From: Wolbachia endosymbiont of Aedes albopictus
GTDB lineage: Bacteria; Pseudomonadota; Alphaproteobacteria; Rickettsiales; Anaplasmataceae
Length of the DNA: 64,000 bases
Assembly: GCF_024804185.1 (NCBI RefSeq)
Contig: NZ_CP101657.1
Location: 682,001 to 746,000, forward strand
Direction: 5' to 3'
Shown here: positions 18,153 through 28,287 of the stretch, one piece after another
How the letters are laid out: every line of letters starts with the position of its first letter
Position numbering within the stretch: the stretch's first letter is position 1
Program-made: the position numbers and the translations under genes
The notes under the pieces: generated by a model
The model's input: only the letters and a program-made list of their open reading frames with translations
Databases searched by the model: none
What the model was told of the DNA's origin: nothing

Positions 18153-19369
18153 TTTATTTTATAATTTTCGCTCTTTCGTTTTTATTTGGCATATGGGTTA
18201 AGGTAAGTGGTGAAGTAATAAAATTGGAATTAGGCAATTACACTATAAGTATTGATCTATATTTCATTATTTTTACTTGTGTAGTTTTATTATTTTTATT
18301 AATTACACTTGTACGCTTTTTTTCCTCCATTTTATCAACATTTGCCAACATAAGAAATAGAAGAAGAGATAGGGAAGAATTGCTTCTCTTTGAAGCTTTC
18401 TTTAGCATAGACTTAGACAATATAGAGAACGCTCAAAAGGTAGTTAAAAGTTTAAATGAAAAAAGCAATAGGTTATCTTTAATAAAGCTCTTTAACTCAG
18501 GTAAGACGGGAAATTACAGCTTTTTCAGTAACGGTTTAACAAATATTGCAAATAAAAATCGTAACTTAGCTCTACTTCTGGCCAATAAGCTGATCGTTCA
18601 CCTCAAACAAGAAAGAGTAGTCTTTCAAAAATTTATAGAATATTGCTCTAGTTCAATTAATGATAAAATGCTATCTATTCCCTTTCAAATAGAGCATTGC
18701 ATATTGAAAGAAGATTGGATTAATGCGATTTTTAGGTTAAAGGAAGCAGTTAAGTTCAATATTTTTCTTCCATTTGACCATAAAGAAATGTTTGCAGTTT
18801 TTTATTGTGCTTTGGCAAAACAATATGAAAGTAAAGGTGATTTTAAAGGAGCTATAAAGTCTTTATTCAGAGCACAAAGTTATTATGCAACTTTTCGGTC
18901 CATCAATTATTTAAAGGTAGAATTATATATTAAACTTGGAAAAATCAGAAAAGCTTCTGCAGTGCTAGAGGCAGAATATGCAGTAAATCCTACTCCTCAG
19001 TCAGCTAAAATGTACATCAATTTAAATAGTAAAGGTGCTGAAAGACTATACAACTTACGCCCTGATTATTATTTTAGTTACTGTTTACTTGCTTTGTCCT
19101 CAGTGAGTTCAGGTAAATATGATCTTGCAAGTCAATATTTAGACACTGCTATGAAAAAAGCTAATTACATGTCAATCTACTTTATTGTAATACAACTCAA
19201 GATTACATTGCAAGAACACGACAAGGTAGTTTATTGGCTAAACAAGATGGGCTCAGAAGCTTTGCCTGATCCGGGCTGGAAGTGTAAAAATTGTAACAGA
19301 GAACTAAAGCAATGGGATCATAAATGTTCAAATTGCAATAGTTTTAATTGCGTTTGTTATATATTATAA
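18149..19369 (+). CDS. HemY-like TPR membrane protein with C-terminal zinc ribbon
   Basis: A 406-aa protein. Two N-terminal membrane helices (~1-18 and ~38-62) and the basic loop RNRRRDREELLLFEAFFSIDL are the HemY_N signature. TPR-like helical repeats follow (KGDFKGAIKSLFRAQSYY; GKYDLASQYLDTAMKKA). The last ~35 residues form a CxxC...CxxC module (WKCKNCNRELKQWDHKCSNC), as in LapB/YciM or the C-terminus of some HemY proteins. It starts 4 bp inside the preceding gene. Its molecular role is unknown; it is usually placed next to haem or mitofilin genes. Confidence 0.8.
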   Translation: MIYFIIFALSFLFGIWVKVSGEVIKLELGNYTISIDLYFIIFTCVVLLFLLITLVRFFSSILSTFANIRNRRRDREELLLFEAFFSIDLDNIENAQKVVKSLNEKSNRLSLIKLFNSGKTGNYSFFSNGLTNIANKNRNLALLLANKLIVHLKQERVVFQKFIEYCSSSINDKMLSIPFQIEHCILKEDWINAIFRLKEAVKFNIFLPFDHKEMFAVFYCALAKQYESKGDFKGAIKSLFRAQSYYATFRSINYLKVELYIKLGKIRKASAVLEAEYAVNPTPQSAKMYINLNSKGAERLYNLRPDYYFSYCLLALSSVSSGKYDLASQYLDTAMKKANYMSIYFIVIQLKITLQEHDKVVYWLNKMGSEALPDPGWKCKNCNRELKQWDHKCSNCNSFNCVCYIL

Positions 19370-19483
19370 GGTTCCACAAAGTGTGATGATAATAATATAT
19401 GGGAAATTACCATCAAAGACCTCTATTGAACAATTTTTGGAGTAGATCTCTTAATATAACCCTTATTTCAAAATAATAAACCT

Positions 19484-19528
19484 GCAAGTTTTTTAGTTAG
19501 ACTTGGTTCTAATGTCAAAAAAACTTGC
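19484..19528 (+). terminator. Rho-independent-type terminator between HemY-like gene and atpG
   Basis: GCAAGTTTTTT pairs with AAAAAACTTGC (11 bp) over a 23-base loop, followed by TTTTAG. It ends transcription of the lolC-HemY group and could also act in the other direction. Confidence 0.6.
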
Positions 19529-19578
19529 TTTTAGACACTAACAATTATATATTTTAATAAATCAGGGTTGTATACAAA

Positions 19579-20451
19579 ATGAAGAGCTTAAAGGAATTAT
19601 CCTTAAGAATTAAGAATATTAGGTCTGTACAGAAAACCACGAAAATAATGCAAATGGTTTCTGCAGCAAAGTTATTACAAAGCCAAAAGAAATTATCAAA
19701 TTCAAAATTATATATATCTAAGCTGCATAGCATTATTTCTTCATTAATGCTATCAATTGATCAAAAATTATTGGCAAAAATTCTAAATATCAGTAATGAC
19801 GGTTCTTACCTAGTATTCATTGTTGCATCTGATCGTGGCTTGTGCGGCAACTTTAACTCTTCTATTGTCAAATTTAGTCAAGAGCGTGTAAATAAGTCAA
19901 TCGCAAATGGCAAAAAAGTAGATATTGTATTTCTTGGTAAAAAAGCTTTTGATGTAGGTAAAAATAGATTTGACTCTAAAAGTATCTTAAAAATTGAAAA
20001 TAGTAAGGGGATCACGTTAAAGTACGTAGAAGCTTTGCTTGATGGTATAGATTTAAGTAAATACGATAAAGTTAAAGTTTTTTATAGTAAGTTCTATAAT
20101 ACCTTCACGCAAAAGCCAATGTTGGAAACAATAAAACCATGGAGTGAAGACTCATCCTTGATTGACAACTCTCTGGCTGGTACAACAACAGATTACGGCT
20201 ACGAGTATGAACCACAAAATATTGAATTTATTTTAAAATCTTTGGTTCAAGATTACGTTGTAATTGCTCTTTACTCTGCTTTGCTTGAAAGTGCAACAAG
20301 TGAGAATAGTGCTAGGATGGTTGCTATGGAATCAGCAAACAGAAACACTAAAGAGATGCTGAACAAACTAGCATTGCTTTATAATCGTTCTCGTCAAGCA
20401 GCAATTACAACTGATTTAATTGAAGTGATAGGTGGTGCAGAGTCTTTATAA
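19579..20451 (+). CDS. atpG: ATP synthase F1 subunit gamma
   Basis: A 290-aa rotor-shaft subunit of F1. The N-terminal helix [32 protein letters not shown] and the C-terminal helix ([43 protein letters not shown]) form the coiled coil inside the alpha3beta3 ring and are well conserved. [10 protein letters not shown] is also present. The other F1 genes are not nearby; scattered ATP synthase genes are usual in Rickettsiales. pmbA follows after 18 bp and may be co-transcribed. Confidence 0.97.
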   Translation: MKSLKELSLRIKNIRSVQKTTKIMQMVSAAKLLQSQKKLSNSKLYISKLHSIISSLMLSIDQKLLAKILNISNDGSYLVFIVASDRGLCGNFNSSIVKFSQERVNKSIANGKKVDIVFLGKKAFDVGKNRFDSKSILKIENSKGITLKYVEALLDGIDLSKYDKVKVFYSKFYNTFTQKPMLETIKPWSEDSSLIDNSLAGTTTDYGYEYEPQNIEFILKSLVQDYVVIALYSALLESATSENSARMVAMESANRNTKEMLNKLALLYNRSRQAAITTDLIEVIGGAESL

Positions 20452-20469
20452 AAATCTAAGGAATAGAAA

Positions 20470-21804
20470 ATGAATATATTAAATATTGCAGCAGATATCA
20501 CTAAATTAATAAAAAAGCAGAATCAAGATGCAGAAGTTACAATATATGAAACTAATAAGACTTCAGTTTCTCAGCGTCTATCAAAAATTGAGCAAATATC
20601 ACAATCTAAAAATTGCACTGTAGGAATCAGAGCTATAGCAGGTAAGAACAAAGCTGCGTATATTTCTACAAATGATTTGAATAATCTTAGTGATACGGTA
20701 AGCCAAGTGGTAGAAATGGCAAAGAATGCGCCGGAAGATGCTTGTATCAACTTTGCTGTAAATGGTAGTAATTATATCTCTTCTGCAGATTTAAGTATCT
20801 CAGATAATAATGTTGTAACCGTTGATAACCTAAAAGAAATTGCTGAAGCTGCAGAAAATTCAGCCCTTGCACATAAGAGTATCACTAATTCTGAAGGAGC
20901 CTCTTCTTCATACGCTTTAGTGAATACAGTATTATCGACTGTTTCTGGTTTTATTGGCTCGTTTAGTAAATCAACCTTTGCTAATCAGGTCTCTGTTGTT
21001 GCTGGAAGAGAAAGTGAAATGAAGGTTGGTTACGATTATGATATAGCATGTAATTTTAGTGATTTAAAGTTGCCAGAGTTAATGGGAAAAGAAGCAGCAA
21101 AAAGAGCAGTTGATCAATTGAATTCACGTACAATGAAAATTGGTAAATTTCCAGTTATTTTTGAAAAAAGAGCAGCAAAAGGGCTAGTAAAAAGTTTTGC
21201 TTCTGCTATAAATGGGAGCAGTATTATAAGCAACAGTTCTTTCTTGAGAGGTAGTTTAAACGCTCAGATTTTCAATGATAGAATTAATATTATCGATGAT
21301 CCATTGTTGCCAAGAGGCATAGCATCGAGACCATTTGATGGAGAAGGGATAACTAGCAAGAAAAATATATTTGTAAAAAACGGAATATTACAAAATTGGA
21401 TTTTAGACTTATACTCGGCTAGAAAATTAGACTCAGAAACAACCGGAAGTGCAACTCGTGCAAGTAATGCCGCAGTTATTCCTGCAGCTAGTAACCTCTA
21501 CATTGAGAATGGTGATGTATCGTTTGAAGAATTAATTCAGGAAGTGAAAGAGGGAATATATGTAACTGATTTATTTGGTTTTGGTATTAATTTAATCAAT
21601 GGCGATTACAGCCAAGGCGCTTCCGGATTTTTTATAGAAAATGGAAAAATAACGTATCCAATACATGAGATTACCATTGCTAGCAATTTGAAGGATATGT
21701 TTAGAGATTTAGTCGTTGCAGATGATCTAACTTTTTGTGGGCAATTTAATTCACCAACGATTAAAGTTAGCGAAATGACGGTTGCAGGTTCGCTTAATGA
21801 TTAA
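20470..21804 (+). CDS. pmbA: TldE/PmbA family metalloprotease subunit
   Basis: A 444-aa protein of full family length. TldD and TldE/PmbA form a heterodimer that degrades unfolded peptides and matures small peptides; the zinc site is in TldD. Typical features are NCTVGIRAIAGKNKAAYISTNDL, the KFPVIFEKRAAKGLVKSF segment, and the C-terminal GFGINLINGDYSQGASGFFIENG followed by EITIASNLKDMFRDLV. No HExxxH is seen, which supports TldE rather than TldD. It starts 18 bp after atpG. The partner tldD is not in this window. Confidence 0.93.
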   Translation: MNILNIAADITKLIKKQNQDAEVTIYETNKTSVSQRLSKIEQISQSKNCTVGIRAIAGKNKAAYISTNDLNNLSDTVSQVVEMAKNAPEDACINFAVNGSNYISSADLSISDNNVVTVDNLKEIAEAAENSALAHKSITNSEGASSSYALVNTVLSTVSGFIGSFSKSTFANQVSVVAGRESEMKVGYDYDIACNFSDLKLPELMGKEAAKRAVDQLNSRTMKIGKFPVIFEKRAAKGLVKSFASAINGSSIISNSSFLRGSLNAQIFNDRINIIDDPLLPRGIASRPFDGEGITSKKNIFVKNGILQNWILDLYSARKLDSETTGSATRASNAAVIPAASNLYIENGDVSFEELIQEVKEGIYVTDLFGFGINLINGDYSQGASGFFIENGKITYPIHEITIASNLKDMFRDLVVADDLTFCGQFNSPTIKVSEMTVAGSLND

Positions 21805-21978
21805 AAATTTTATTTGCATTAAGTACAACAATTGTGTATTATTGTCATGTAATGTTAAGAATAGACTATGGAGTATAAAGGTTTAGTTTCAATAGCTAAG
21901 CTTAAAGCATTCTCAATCGTAATTTCAAAGTTTTTCATCACATTAGTAATGTTAGTTAATAATTTAGGAGTTGTTTAA

Positions 21979-22230
21979 ATGGAATTTGGTAATGTAAAAT
22001 GGTTTAATGTCGAAAAAGGCTATGGTTTCATCAAGCCAGAAGGTAAAGGGGGTGACGTTTTTGTACATATTAGCACGTTGGAACGTTCAGGAATAAGGCC
22101 TGAGACACTTAAAGGAGAGAATAAAGAGAAGGGGATAAAAGGAGAAAGGGTGAGTTATGAGGTTAAAGAGGAGCGCGGTAGAAACGGAGAAGATAAAAAA
22201 TCTGCAATAAATTTAAGATTAGAAGATTAA
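21979..22230 (+). CDS. Cold-shock-domain RNA-binding protein (CspA family)
   Basis: An 83-aa single cold-shock domain with RNP1 KGYGFIKPE and RNP2 VFVHIS, starting [13 protein letters not shown]. It is slightly longer than CspA (~70 aa), with an insertion of charged residues ([20 protein letters not shown]) in the loop between strands, which is common in alphaproteobacterial versions. A long 174-bp leader upstream may hold a structured 5' UTR. A DEAD-box helicase gene follows 35 bp later, a functional pairing for RNA unwinding. Confidence 0.93.
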   Translation: MEFGNVKWFNVEKGYGFIKPEGKGGDVFVHISTLERSGIRPETLKGENKEKGIKGERVSYEVKEERGRNGEDKKSAINLRLED

Positions 22231-22265
22231 TCTATTATGAAGTCTTTTAATAGGGTTAACGTATT

Positions 22266-23492
22266 GTGAATAATTTTCATGAGATGGGTCTCCCAGCTTC
22301 GCTTACACAAGCTCTAGATAAAAATAATCTTTTCGTCCCAACTCCGATTCAAATACAAGCGATTCCTTTAGCGCTACAAGGTAAAGATATTCTTGGGTCT
22401 GCTCAAACGGGAACTGGAAAAACTTTGGCATTTGCTATTCCGTTGGTTGCTAAGTTGCTGAATGAGCCTAACACTGGTTCATCTTTAGTCATCGTGCCAA
22501 CCAGGGAGCTTGCGCATCAGGTAACAAATGAGATAAGAAAACTCTTATTTCAAAATTCTGCACTAAGGGTCGCTTTATTGATTGGTGGTGAGCCTATTTT
22601 TAGGCAGCTAAATCAGCTTCAGAAAAAACCACAAATTGTAATAGGTACTCCTGGTCGTATTATAGACCATATTGAGCGTAAAACTTTGATTACTCGCAAT
22701 GTTAGCGTTCTTGTGCTTGATGAAACGGATCGTATGTTTGATATGGGCTTTGGAATTCAAATTGAAGGGATCATGAAATATCTGCCAAAAATACGGCAGA
22801 CTCTTATGTTTTCTGCAACTCTGCCTAGTGATATAGTTAAACTTACTGAGAAGTACCTTAATCGACCAGAACGTATTTCTGTTGATTGTGAGACTACAAC
22901 TTCTGTAAAAATTAAGCAAGAGATTGTTTATGCATCAGAATCAGAAAAATATGAAAAGCTTGTTACACAACTATGTCAGCGCGAAGGATCAATCATTATC
23001 TTTGTCAAAACAAAGCGAGGAGCGGATCAGCTAGCTAGCAGATTGTACAAAGATGACTATAGCGCTTTAGCAATTCATGGTGATTTAAGGCAGCACAAGC
23101 GTGAAAGGGTCATTAATTCTTTTCGTCGTGGCCGCAATCAAATCATGGTTGCAACAGATGTTGCTTCTCGCGGCCTTGATATTCCCCACATTCAACATGT
23201 TATCAATTATGATGCACCACAATCGCAAGCTGACTATATTCATCGTATAGGCAGAACTGCACGTGCTGGAGCTGAAGGGCATGCGCTATCTTTTGTTACA
23301 CCTCAAGATAAGAGAAGACTGCCTGCATTGGCAGACAAAGAAGGAGAGCCAAATTTTGATTGTAGTGTGCAATTTAAAAAACGTAATAGCAAAAAGGTCT
23401 TTAAAAGACCAAGTACGTTAAAGACTAAATACGGTAGAAAAAAGATCAATGCATTTAAAAAGAAAAGCAGAGTACTAGAAAAAGCATATTAA
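22266..23492 (+). CDS. DEAD-box RNA helicase with DETD in motif II
   Basis: A 408-aa protein with two RecA-like domains. Seen in order: Q motif (PTPIQIQAIP), motif I AQTGTGKT, PTRELA, TPGRIID, motif II DETD (instead of DEAD), motif III SAT, and the C-terminal HRIGRTARAG (motif VI). A basic tail of ~50 residues (KKRNSKKVFKRPSTLKTKYGRKK) follows, as in RhlE-type enzymes. The start is GTG at 22266 (VNNFHEMGL); the ATG at 22284 would remove part of the Q-motif region. It likely works with the adjacent cold-shock protein in RNA remodelling or ribosome assembly. Confidence 0.93.
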   Translation: MNNFHEMGLPASLTQALDKNNLFVPTPIQIQAIPLALQGKDILGSAQTGTGKTLAFAIPLVAKLLNEPNTGSSLVIVPTRELAHQVTNEIRKLLFQNSALRVALLIGGEPIFRQLNQLQKKPQIVIGTPGRIIDHIERKTLITRNVSVLVLDETDRMFDMGFGIQIEGIMKYLPKIRQTLMFSATLPSDIVKLTEKYLNRPERISVDCETTTSVKIKQEIVYASESEKYEKLVTQLCQREGSIIIFVKTKRGADQLASRLYKDDYSALAIHGDLRQHKRERVINSFRRGRNQIMVATDVASRGLDIPHIQHVINYDAPQSQADYIHRIGRTARAGAEGHALSFVTPQDKRRLPALADKEGEPNFDCSVQFKKRNSKKVFKRPSTLKTKYGRKKINAFKKKSRVLEKAY

Positions 23493-23499
23493 ATAGGAT

Positions 23500-23590
23500 T
23501 TACCTACAACTTGATAAGCGTAAAACTCGTCATTCCGCTACTCATTAGCGGAATCTATGTTGAGATATCGCGGTGCTATGACGTAGATCC
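23500..23590. repeat. R2-type palindromic repeat, degraded copy
   Basis: GTCATTCCGCTACTCATTAGCGGAATC followed by GAGATATCGCGGTGCTATGACGTAG. It matches the interior and left arm of the element at 48212-48338 with substitutions. Confidence 0.7.
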
Positions 23591-23696
23591 AGAGTGGGGA
23601 TTCAAATTGGTTACAGCGCACTGCTGGATTTCAATTTTTTTAATAATTGTGTGCTATTCATTATATATGAGTTCCCACTTTTAAAGAGAATAGGAG

Positions 23697-26003
23697 ATGA
23701 TTTCCAAAAACTTAGAGGCAAGTTTGAATAGAGCGCTACTCATTGCTTCTAATTTTAATCTAAAATATGCGAAAGTAGAACATTTATTGCTGGCGTTAAC
23801 TAAAGACGTGGATGTAAATTACGTTTTATCAAGATGTAATATCAGAGCCGATGAAATCATCAATATGGATAACATTCTATCAAGATGCAATATTAAGGCT
23901 AATGATTATAATAATAATATAAAAGGGTTTTTACAAAGCAGTTCTGAATTGATTATCAGTGGAGTTAAACCTAGCTCAATGTTTCAATGCATAATACACA
24001 GAGCAATAATACGGGCTCATAGCTTGGGGAAAAAAGAAATAAATGGAGCAAGTGTTCTAGTAGAAATTTTGTCTGAGCAAAATTTCTACGTCGAAGATCT
24101 ATTGCAGAAACAAAGTGCGAAAGATTCCAATTTGATTTACCATATATCTAATATAAAATACTCTAACGATATAGATGAATACACCACCAATCATAAAGTA
24201 AAACTTGATAAAAATAATGACGCTTCCACTACAGTGAATAAAGGTGAGCTACTAAAAGATGAGGAAATTCTACAAAGTTATTGTAAAAATTTAAATGACT
24301 ATGCAAGAAGCAAAAAAATAGATTATGTTATTGGTCGTGATTATGAATTAAATCGCACTATAGAAATATTATTGAGGCGTAGAAAAAACAACCCTTTATA
24401 TGTTGGAGACCCAGGTGTTGGCAAAACAACAATAGTTGAGGGTTTGGTATTGAAGATCATTGAAGGCAGTGTTCCGAGTGCGCTCAGGTCCAGTATAATT
24501 TATGCTTTGGATTTAGGATCACTCCTTGCAGGGACACGCTACAGAGGTGATTTTGAAGAGAGAATAAAATCTATAATAAAAGCGATTGAGGTAAAACCAG
24601 GTGCTATCCTTTTTATTGATGAAATACACACTATCATTGGAGCAGGTTCTACAAGTGGTAGCTTTCTTGATGCCGGTAACCTACTCAAACCTGCGCTTGC
24701 AAGAGGTACACTGCGTTGTATAGGTGCAACTACATATAGAGAATATAGCACTAGTTTTGAAAAAGATAAAGCACTAGCGAGAAGGTTTCAAAAAATTAAT
24801 GTTAAAGAATCTTCTGTTAATGAAACGATAAAGATACTAGATGGTATAAAGCACTACTATGAAGGGTATCATGGAGTATATTATACAAAAAATGCCATTA
24901 GGTCTGCGGCTGAACTTTCGCATAAGTATATTACTGGGCGAATATTACCTGATAAAGCGGTTGATGTTATTGATGAGGCAGGGGCATATTGTAAATTGCT
25001 AAGAAATAGGGGTAAAATTGTAAATAGTAGAGATATTAAGAATACCATTACTAGAATTACAAATGTGCCTTGCGGATCTGAATCTGATGATTTGCAGAAA
25101 GTGAAGTCTTTAAAAGCTAATCTAGAAAAGGTAATTTTTGGCCAAGAGCAGGCAATAGAATCTCTTGTTAATTCTATTAAAATTGCTAAATCTGGGTTGA
25201 GAAATTACAATAAGCCTTTAGCAAATTATCTTTTTGCAGGGCCAACCGGTGTTGGTAAAACCGAGCTAGCAAAACAATTAGCAGAAAGCATGGGCATGAA
25301 TCTTATACGCTTTGATATGTCCGAATATATTGAATCTCATACGATATCAAGGATGATTGGTTCTCCTCCTGGATATGTAGGTTATGATCAGGGTGGATTA
25401 CTCACAGAGTCTGTATCTAACAATCAATATAGTGTTGTGCTGCTTGATGAAATTGAAAAGGCCCATAGCGATATCTATAATATATTGCTACAAATTATGG
25501 ATTATGGTTGTGTTACAGACACTTACGGACGTAAAGTTAACTTTTCCAATATAATTTTAATTATGACAACCAATGCAGGAGCAGTTGAACGCAGCAAAAG
25601 TTTTGTTGGCTTTGGGCATAAAAATTTTAACATTGGTGATAGCGAAAAAGCAATAGAACAGGTTTTTAGCCCTGAATTTCGTAATCGTCTTGATGCGATT
25701 ATTTCTTTTGCTGACTTAAGTACGGATGTGATTTTGCATATTGTGGATAAATTTGTCCTAGAACTGAAAAAGCAACTGACGCAAAAAGGCATAAACTGCT
25801 TGGTAGAGGGTGAAGTGAAATCTTATCTTGTACAAATGGGTTATAGTAAGGAAATGGGAGCACGTCCAATAGAGAGACTTATTGAAAAAGAGATAAAAAG
25901 TTACTTAGCGGAAGAAATACTGAATCGTAAATTAATAAAAGGAAAGAAATTAAGAATATATATGAATAAAGTAGAAAGTAAAATTGCTTTTGATATAGTT
26001 TAA
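23697..26003 (+). CDS. clpA: ATP-dependent Clp protease ATP-binding subunit ClpA
   Basis: A 768-aa class I Clp ATPase with an N-terminal Clp_N domain (1-145), AAA-1 with Walker A GDPGVGKT (237-244) and FIDEIHT, and AAA-2 with GPTGVGKT (515-522). The lack of a long middle domain separates ClpA from ClpB. It unfolds substrates for ClpP. An internal tandem duplication of ~17 residues occurs in the N-domain (LSRCNIRADE at 44-53 and LSRCNIKAND at 61-70), so the N-domain may have an altered loop. The ATG at 23697 follows GGAG at good spacing. ClpS and ClpP are not in the window. Confidence 0.95.
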   Translation: MISKNLEASLNRALLIASNFNLKYAKVEHLLLALTKDVDVNYVLSRCNIRADEIINMDNILSRCNIKANDYNNNIKGFLQSSSELIISGVKPSSMFQCIIHRAIIRAHSLGKKEINGASVLVEILSEQNFYVEDLLQKQSAKDSNLIYHISNIKYSNDIDEYTTNHKVKLDKNNDASTTVNKGELLKDEEILQSYCKNLNDYARSKKIDYVIGRDYELNRTIEILLRRRKNNPLYVGDPGVGKTTIVEGLVLKIIEGSVPSALRSSIIYALDLGSLLAGTRYRGDFEERIKSIIKAIEVKPGAILFIDEIHTIIGAGSTSGSFLDAGNLLKPALARGTLRCIGATTYREYSTSFEKDKALARRFQKINVKESSVNETIKILDGIKHYYEGYHGVYYTKNAIRSAAELSHKYITGRILPDKAVDVIDEAGAYCKLLRNRGKIVNSRDIKNTITRITNVPCGSESDDLQKVKSLKANLEKVIFGQEQAIESLVNSIKIAKSGLRNYNKPLANYLFAGPTGVGKTELAKQLAESMGMNLIRFDMSEYIESHTISRMIGSPPGYVGYDQGGLLTESVSNNQYSVVLLDEIEKAHSDIYNILLQIMDYGCVTDTYGRKVNFSNIILIMTTNAGAVERSKSFVGFGHKNFNIGDSEKAIEQVFSPEFRNRLDAIISFADLSTDVILHIVDKFVLELKKQLTQKGINCLVEGEVKSYLVQMGYSKEMGARPIERLIEKEIKSYLAEEILNRKLIKGKKLRIYMNKVESKIAFDIV

Positions 26004-26064
26004 AATCCTTGTATTGAACTTCATCTTTGTTACAATTTATAACTTAAATTTAATTTGAATTATA

Positions 26065-26964
26065 GTGATAAGTGATAAAGTAAAACAAGTCCTAAGCTAC
26101 TGCGAAAGTGAAAACCCCGGGGTAAAAGCAAATCTTACTCGTATTCTCATGCATGGAAAGCTTGGCGGTACTGGCAAGTTAGTGATTCTGCCAGTAGATC
26201 AAGGATTTGAGCACGGGCCAATAAAAAGCTTTGAAGTTAACCCTGATGCTTATGACCCACATTATCATTTTCAGCTTGCAGTTGATTCGGGAGTAAGTGC
26301 ATATGCTGCTCCACTTGGTATGATTGAAGCTGGTGCTTCAACTTATGCTGGAATGCTCCCACTTATTTTGAAACTTAATAGTTCCAACTCCTTACATTCA
26401 AAAAATCTGACTTCTGATCAAGCAATAACCTCTTCTGTGAAAGATGCACTGCGTTTGGGCTGCTTGGCTGTTGGATTTACTATATATCCTGGTTCTGCTA
26501 AGTGTTTTGATATGATGGAAGAAGCCCGTGAAATCGTAGCTGAAGCCAAATCTTATGGGCTTGCAGTAGTGCTATGGTCTTATCCACGCGGTGAAGGAAT
26601 TTCCAAAGAAGGTGAAACAGCAGTTGATGTTATTGCCTATGCTGCGCACATAGCAGCTTTACTTGGCGCTAATATAATCAAAGTAAAACTTCCAACTAAA
26701 TATTTGGAAAGGGAGAAAATAGAAACAGAAAATATTGAATCATTATCTAAAAGAATTGAATATATTAAAAGATCTTGTTTTGCAGGGAAAAGAATAGTAG
26801 TTTTTTCTGGTGGCGAATCGAAATCAGTGAATGACATATGCAATGAAGCAAAAGAAATTAAGCAGGGTGGTGGTAATGGTTCAATCATTGGACGTAACAC
26901 TTTTCAACGCAAAAGGGAGGAAGCTTTATCTATGCTAAAAGATATAATGGATATCTACACATAA
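26065..26964 (+). CDS. Class I fructose-bisphosphate aldolase (DhnA/FbaB type)
   Basis: A 299-aa DeoC/LacD-like TIM barrel. Typical segments are LVILPVDQGFEHGP, the Schiff-base lysine region (GANIIKVKLP) and the phosphate-binding C-terminal GGGNGSIIGRNTFQR. It interconverts fructose-1,6-bisphosphate with DHAP and glyceraldehyde-3-phosphate and fits the gluconeogenic set with pgk and gpmI in this window. The start is GTG at 26065; a short spacing of 61 bp separates it from clpA. tRNA-Cys follows 5 bp downstream and may share a transcript. Confidence 0.9.
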   Translation: MISDKVKQVLSYCESENPGVKANLTRILMHGKLGGTGKLVILPVDQGFEHGPIKSFEVNPDAYDPHYHFQLAVDSGVSAYAAPLGMIEAGASTYAGMLPLILKLNSSNSLHSKNLTSDQAITSSVKDALRLGCLAVGFTIYPGSAKCFDMMEEAREIVAEAKSYGLAVVLWSYPRGEGISKEGETAVDVIAYAAHIAALLGANIIKVKLPTKYLEREKIETENIESLSKRIEYIKRSCFAGKRIVVFSGGESKSVNDICNEAKEIKQGGGNGSIIGRNTFQRKREEALSMLKDIMDIYT

Positions 26965-26969
26965 AAAAT

Positions 26970-27041
26970 GGCTGGGTGGCAGAATGGCTTATGCGGAGGA
27001 CTGCAAATCCTTTTATACCGGTTCAATTCCGGTCCCGGCCT
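26970..27041 (+). tRNA. tRNA-Cys (GCA)
   Basis: 72-nt cloverleaf. The acceptor GGCTGGG pairs with CCCGGCC, the anticodon GCA is at 27003-27005, and the T-arm is CCGGTTCAATTCCGG. No CCA is encoded. Confidence 0.95.
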
Positions 27042-27201
27042 CTTTCATTTTCTATATCTTGTAAAAGTTGCTCAATTCAACAGTAGCTTTAAGTGTGTAA
27101 CCTATAGAGAAAGCTTATCCATTATTTATTCATAAGTAAAATCAATAGACTTCTTGCATAACCCAAACTAAGTAAAAAAAAGGTGTCATCCGAGTAGCTG
27201 A

Positions 27202-27271
27202 CACTGGGATCCAGGTTTTTTAGAGCTATCATAGGATGACAGAAGCACACTTTGTCATCCCAGCGCGTGAC
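27202..27271. repeat. Long inverted repeat, left arm (R1 composite)
   Basis: ~70 bp made of two R1-like palindromes around a unique spacer (TTTTTTAGAGCTATCATAGG). Its reverse complement recurs at 28486-28556 with few mismatches, so it brackets the IS110 remnant. Confidence 0.88.
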
Positions 27272-27399
27272 ACAGGGATCTAATTTTTTATGCAAAATTA
27301 CTATATTTGCAAATAGATACAATTTGAAATAATTTATACTATGAAGTTACGAAATGAGATCCCAGATACTGTCTCTGCTGTCAAACAAATTATCCAACA

Positions 27400-28287
27400 A
27401 AATTACAATTAAATGGTTGATTATTTTTAAGAATACCAAAAAAGACATGCATTAATTTTCGCATTAACGCAAAAACTATGACATTTGCCTTTACTTGCTA
27501 GACGCTGACAAAACTTTTGAAAATGATTATTATGGTTTTTGACTACGGCATATAAAGAGCTTTTCGAATACGCTCAGATCCTATTTTGCATATGCAACTT
27601 CTCTGACGATCCCGATTGATAATGTCCTGGCAGCAAAAGCTGTAAATTGTTTAGCATTGTCAAAGTTATCAACTGATGGCATTTCTGCGACAACAGCAGT
27701 AAGATATCCTATACCTTTTATAGTCTTAAGGTTTTCCACCATATTTTTTAGATGTGGATAGTTATTTATATGCTCATTAATTTCTTTTTCGAGAACAATA
27801 ATTTGCTCCTCTATTGCGAAAATTACTTTAGATATAGCTTCTTTGCAACTGGAATGCATATTTTTGTTTTCCAAGCGATTTGTCTGTTGCACCTTATCAT
27901 CTTTTAGCGATAACGGTAAAGCTCCCTAAAATGCCTCATTTCAGGTGCAATGGGCTTCCAAAGAGCAGGTTTGTTGGCGATACAAAATCTATAGCTGCAT
28001 CTGATTTATCTGTCTTATTTCTGAGCAGCTCACTTTTGCCAAAAGCTTTCTGGGTTTAGTATACTGACATTATGTCCTAAATCGTGCATAAAAGTAGCCA
28101 AATCTTCTCCATACCAACTCAAGACATAAATGAGTAAGATTTGCTCCATGGCCATTGCACCAAACTACAAGTTTTGCAAAACCATCTTGATTATTTTGAA
28201 AGACTTTGTGTCGTTTTTTACTGTCCACTAACAAACATCAAATTTCTTTTTTGAAATATCCACACCCAAAATAGCATTTACTTGCAT
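27400..28287 (-). pseudogene. IS110-family transposase remnant
   Basis: From ATG 28287 the N-terminus reads MQVNAILGVDISKKKFDVC then a stop, the DEDD-type start of IS110 transposases. Later pieces include an intact 103-aa stretch (27892-27581) with the Transposase_20 signature (LKTIKGIGYLTAVVAEMPSVDNF...QFTAFA), then RIRKALYMP and a KGK...-like end in other frames near 27400-27580. Several frameshifts and stops make it non-functional. IS110 elements encode no terminal inverted repeats and use a structured guide RNA from their non-coding end; about 200 bp upstream of the start (28288-28485) may be that remnant. Confidence 0.85.
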
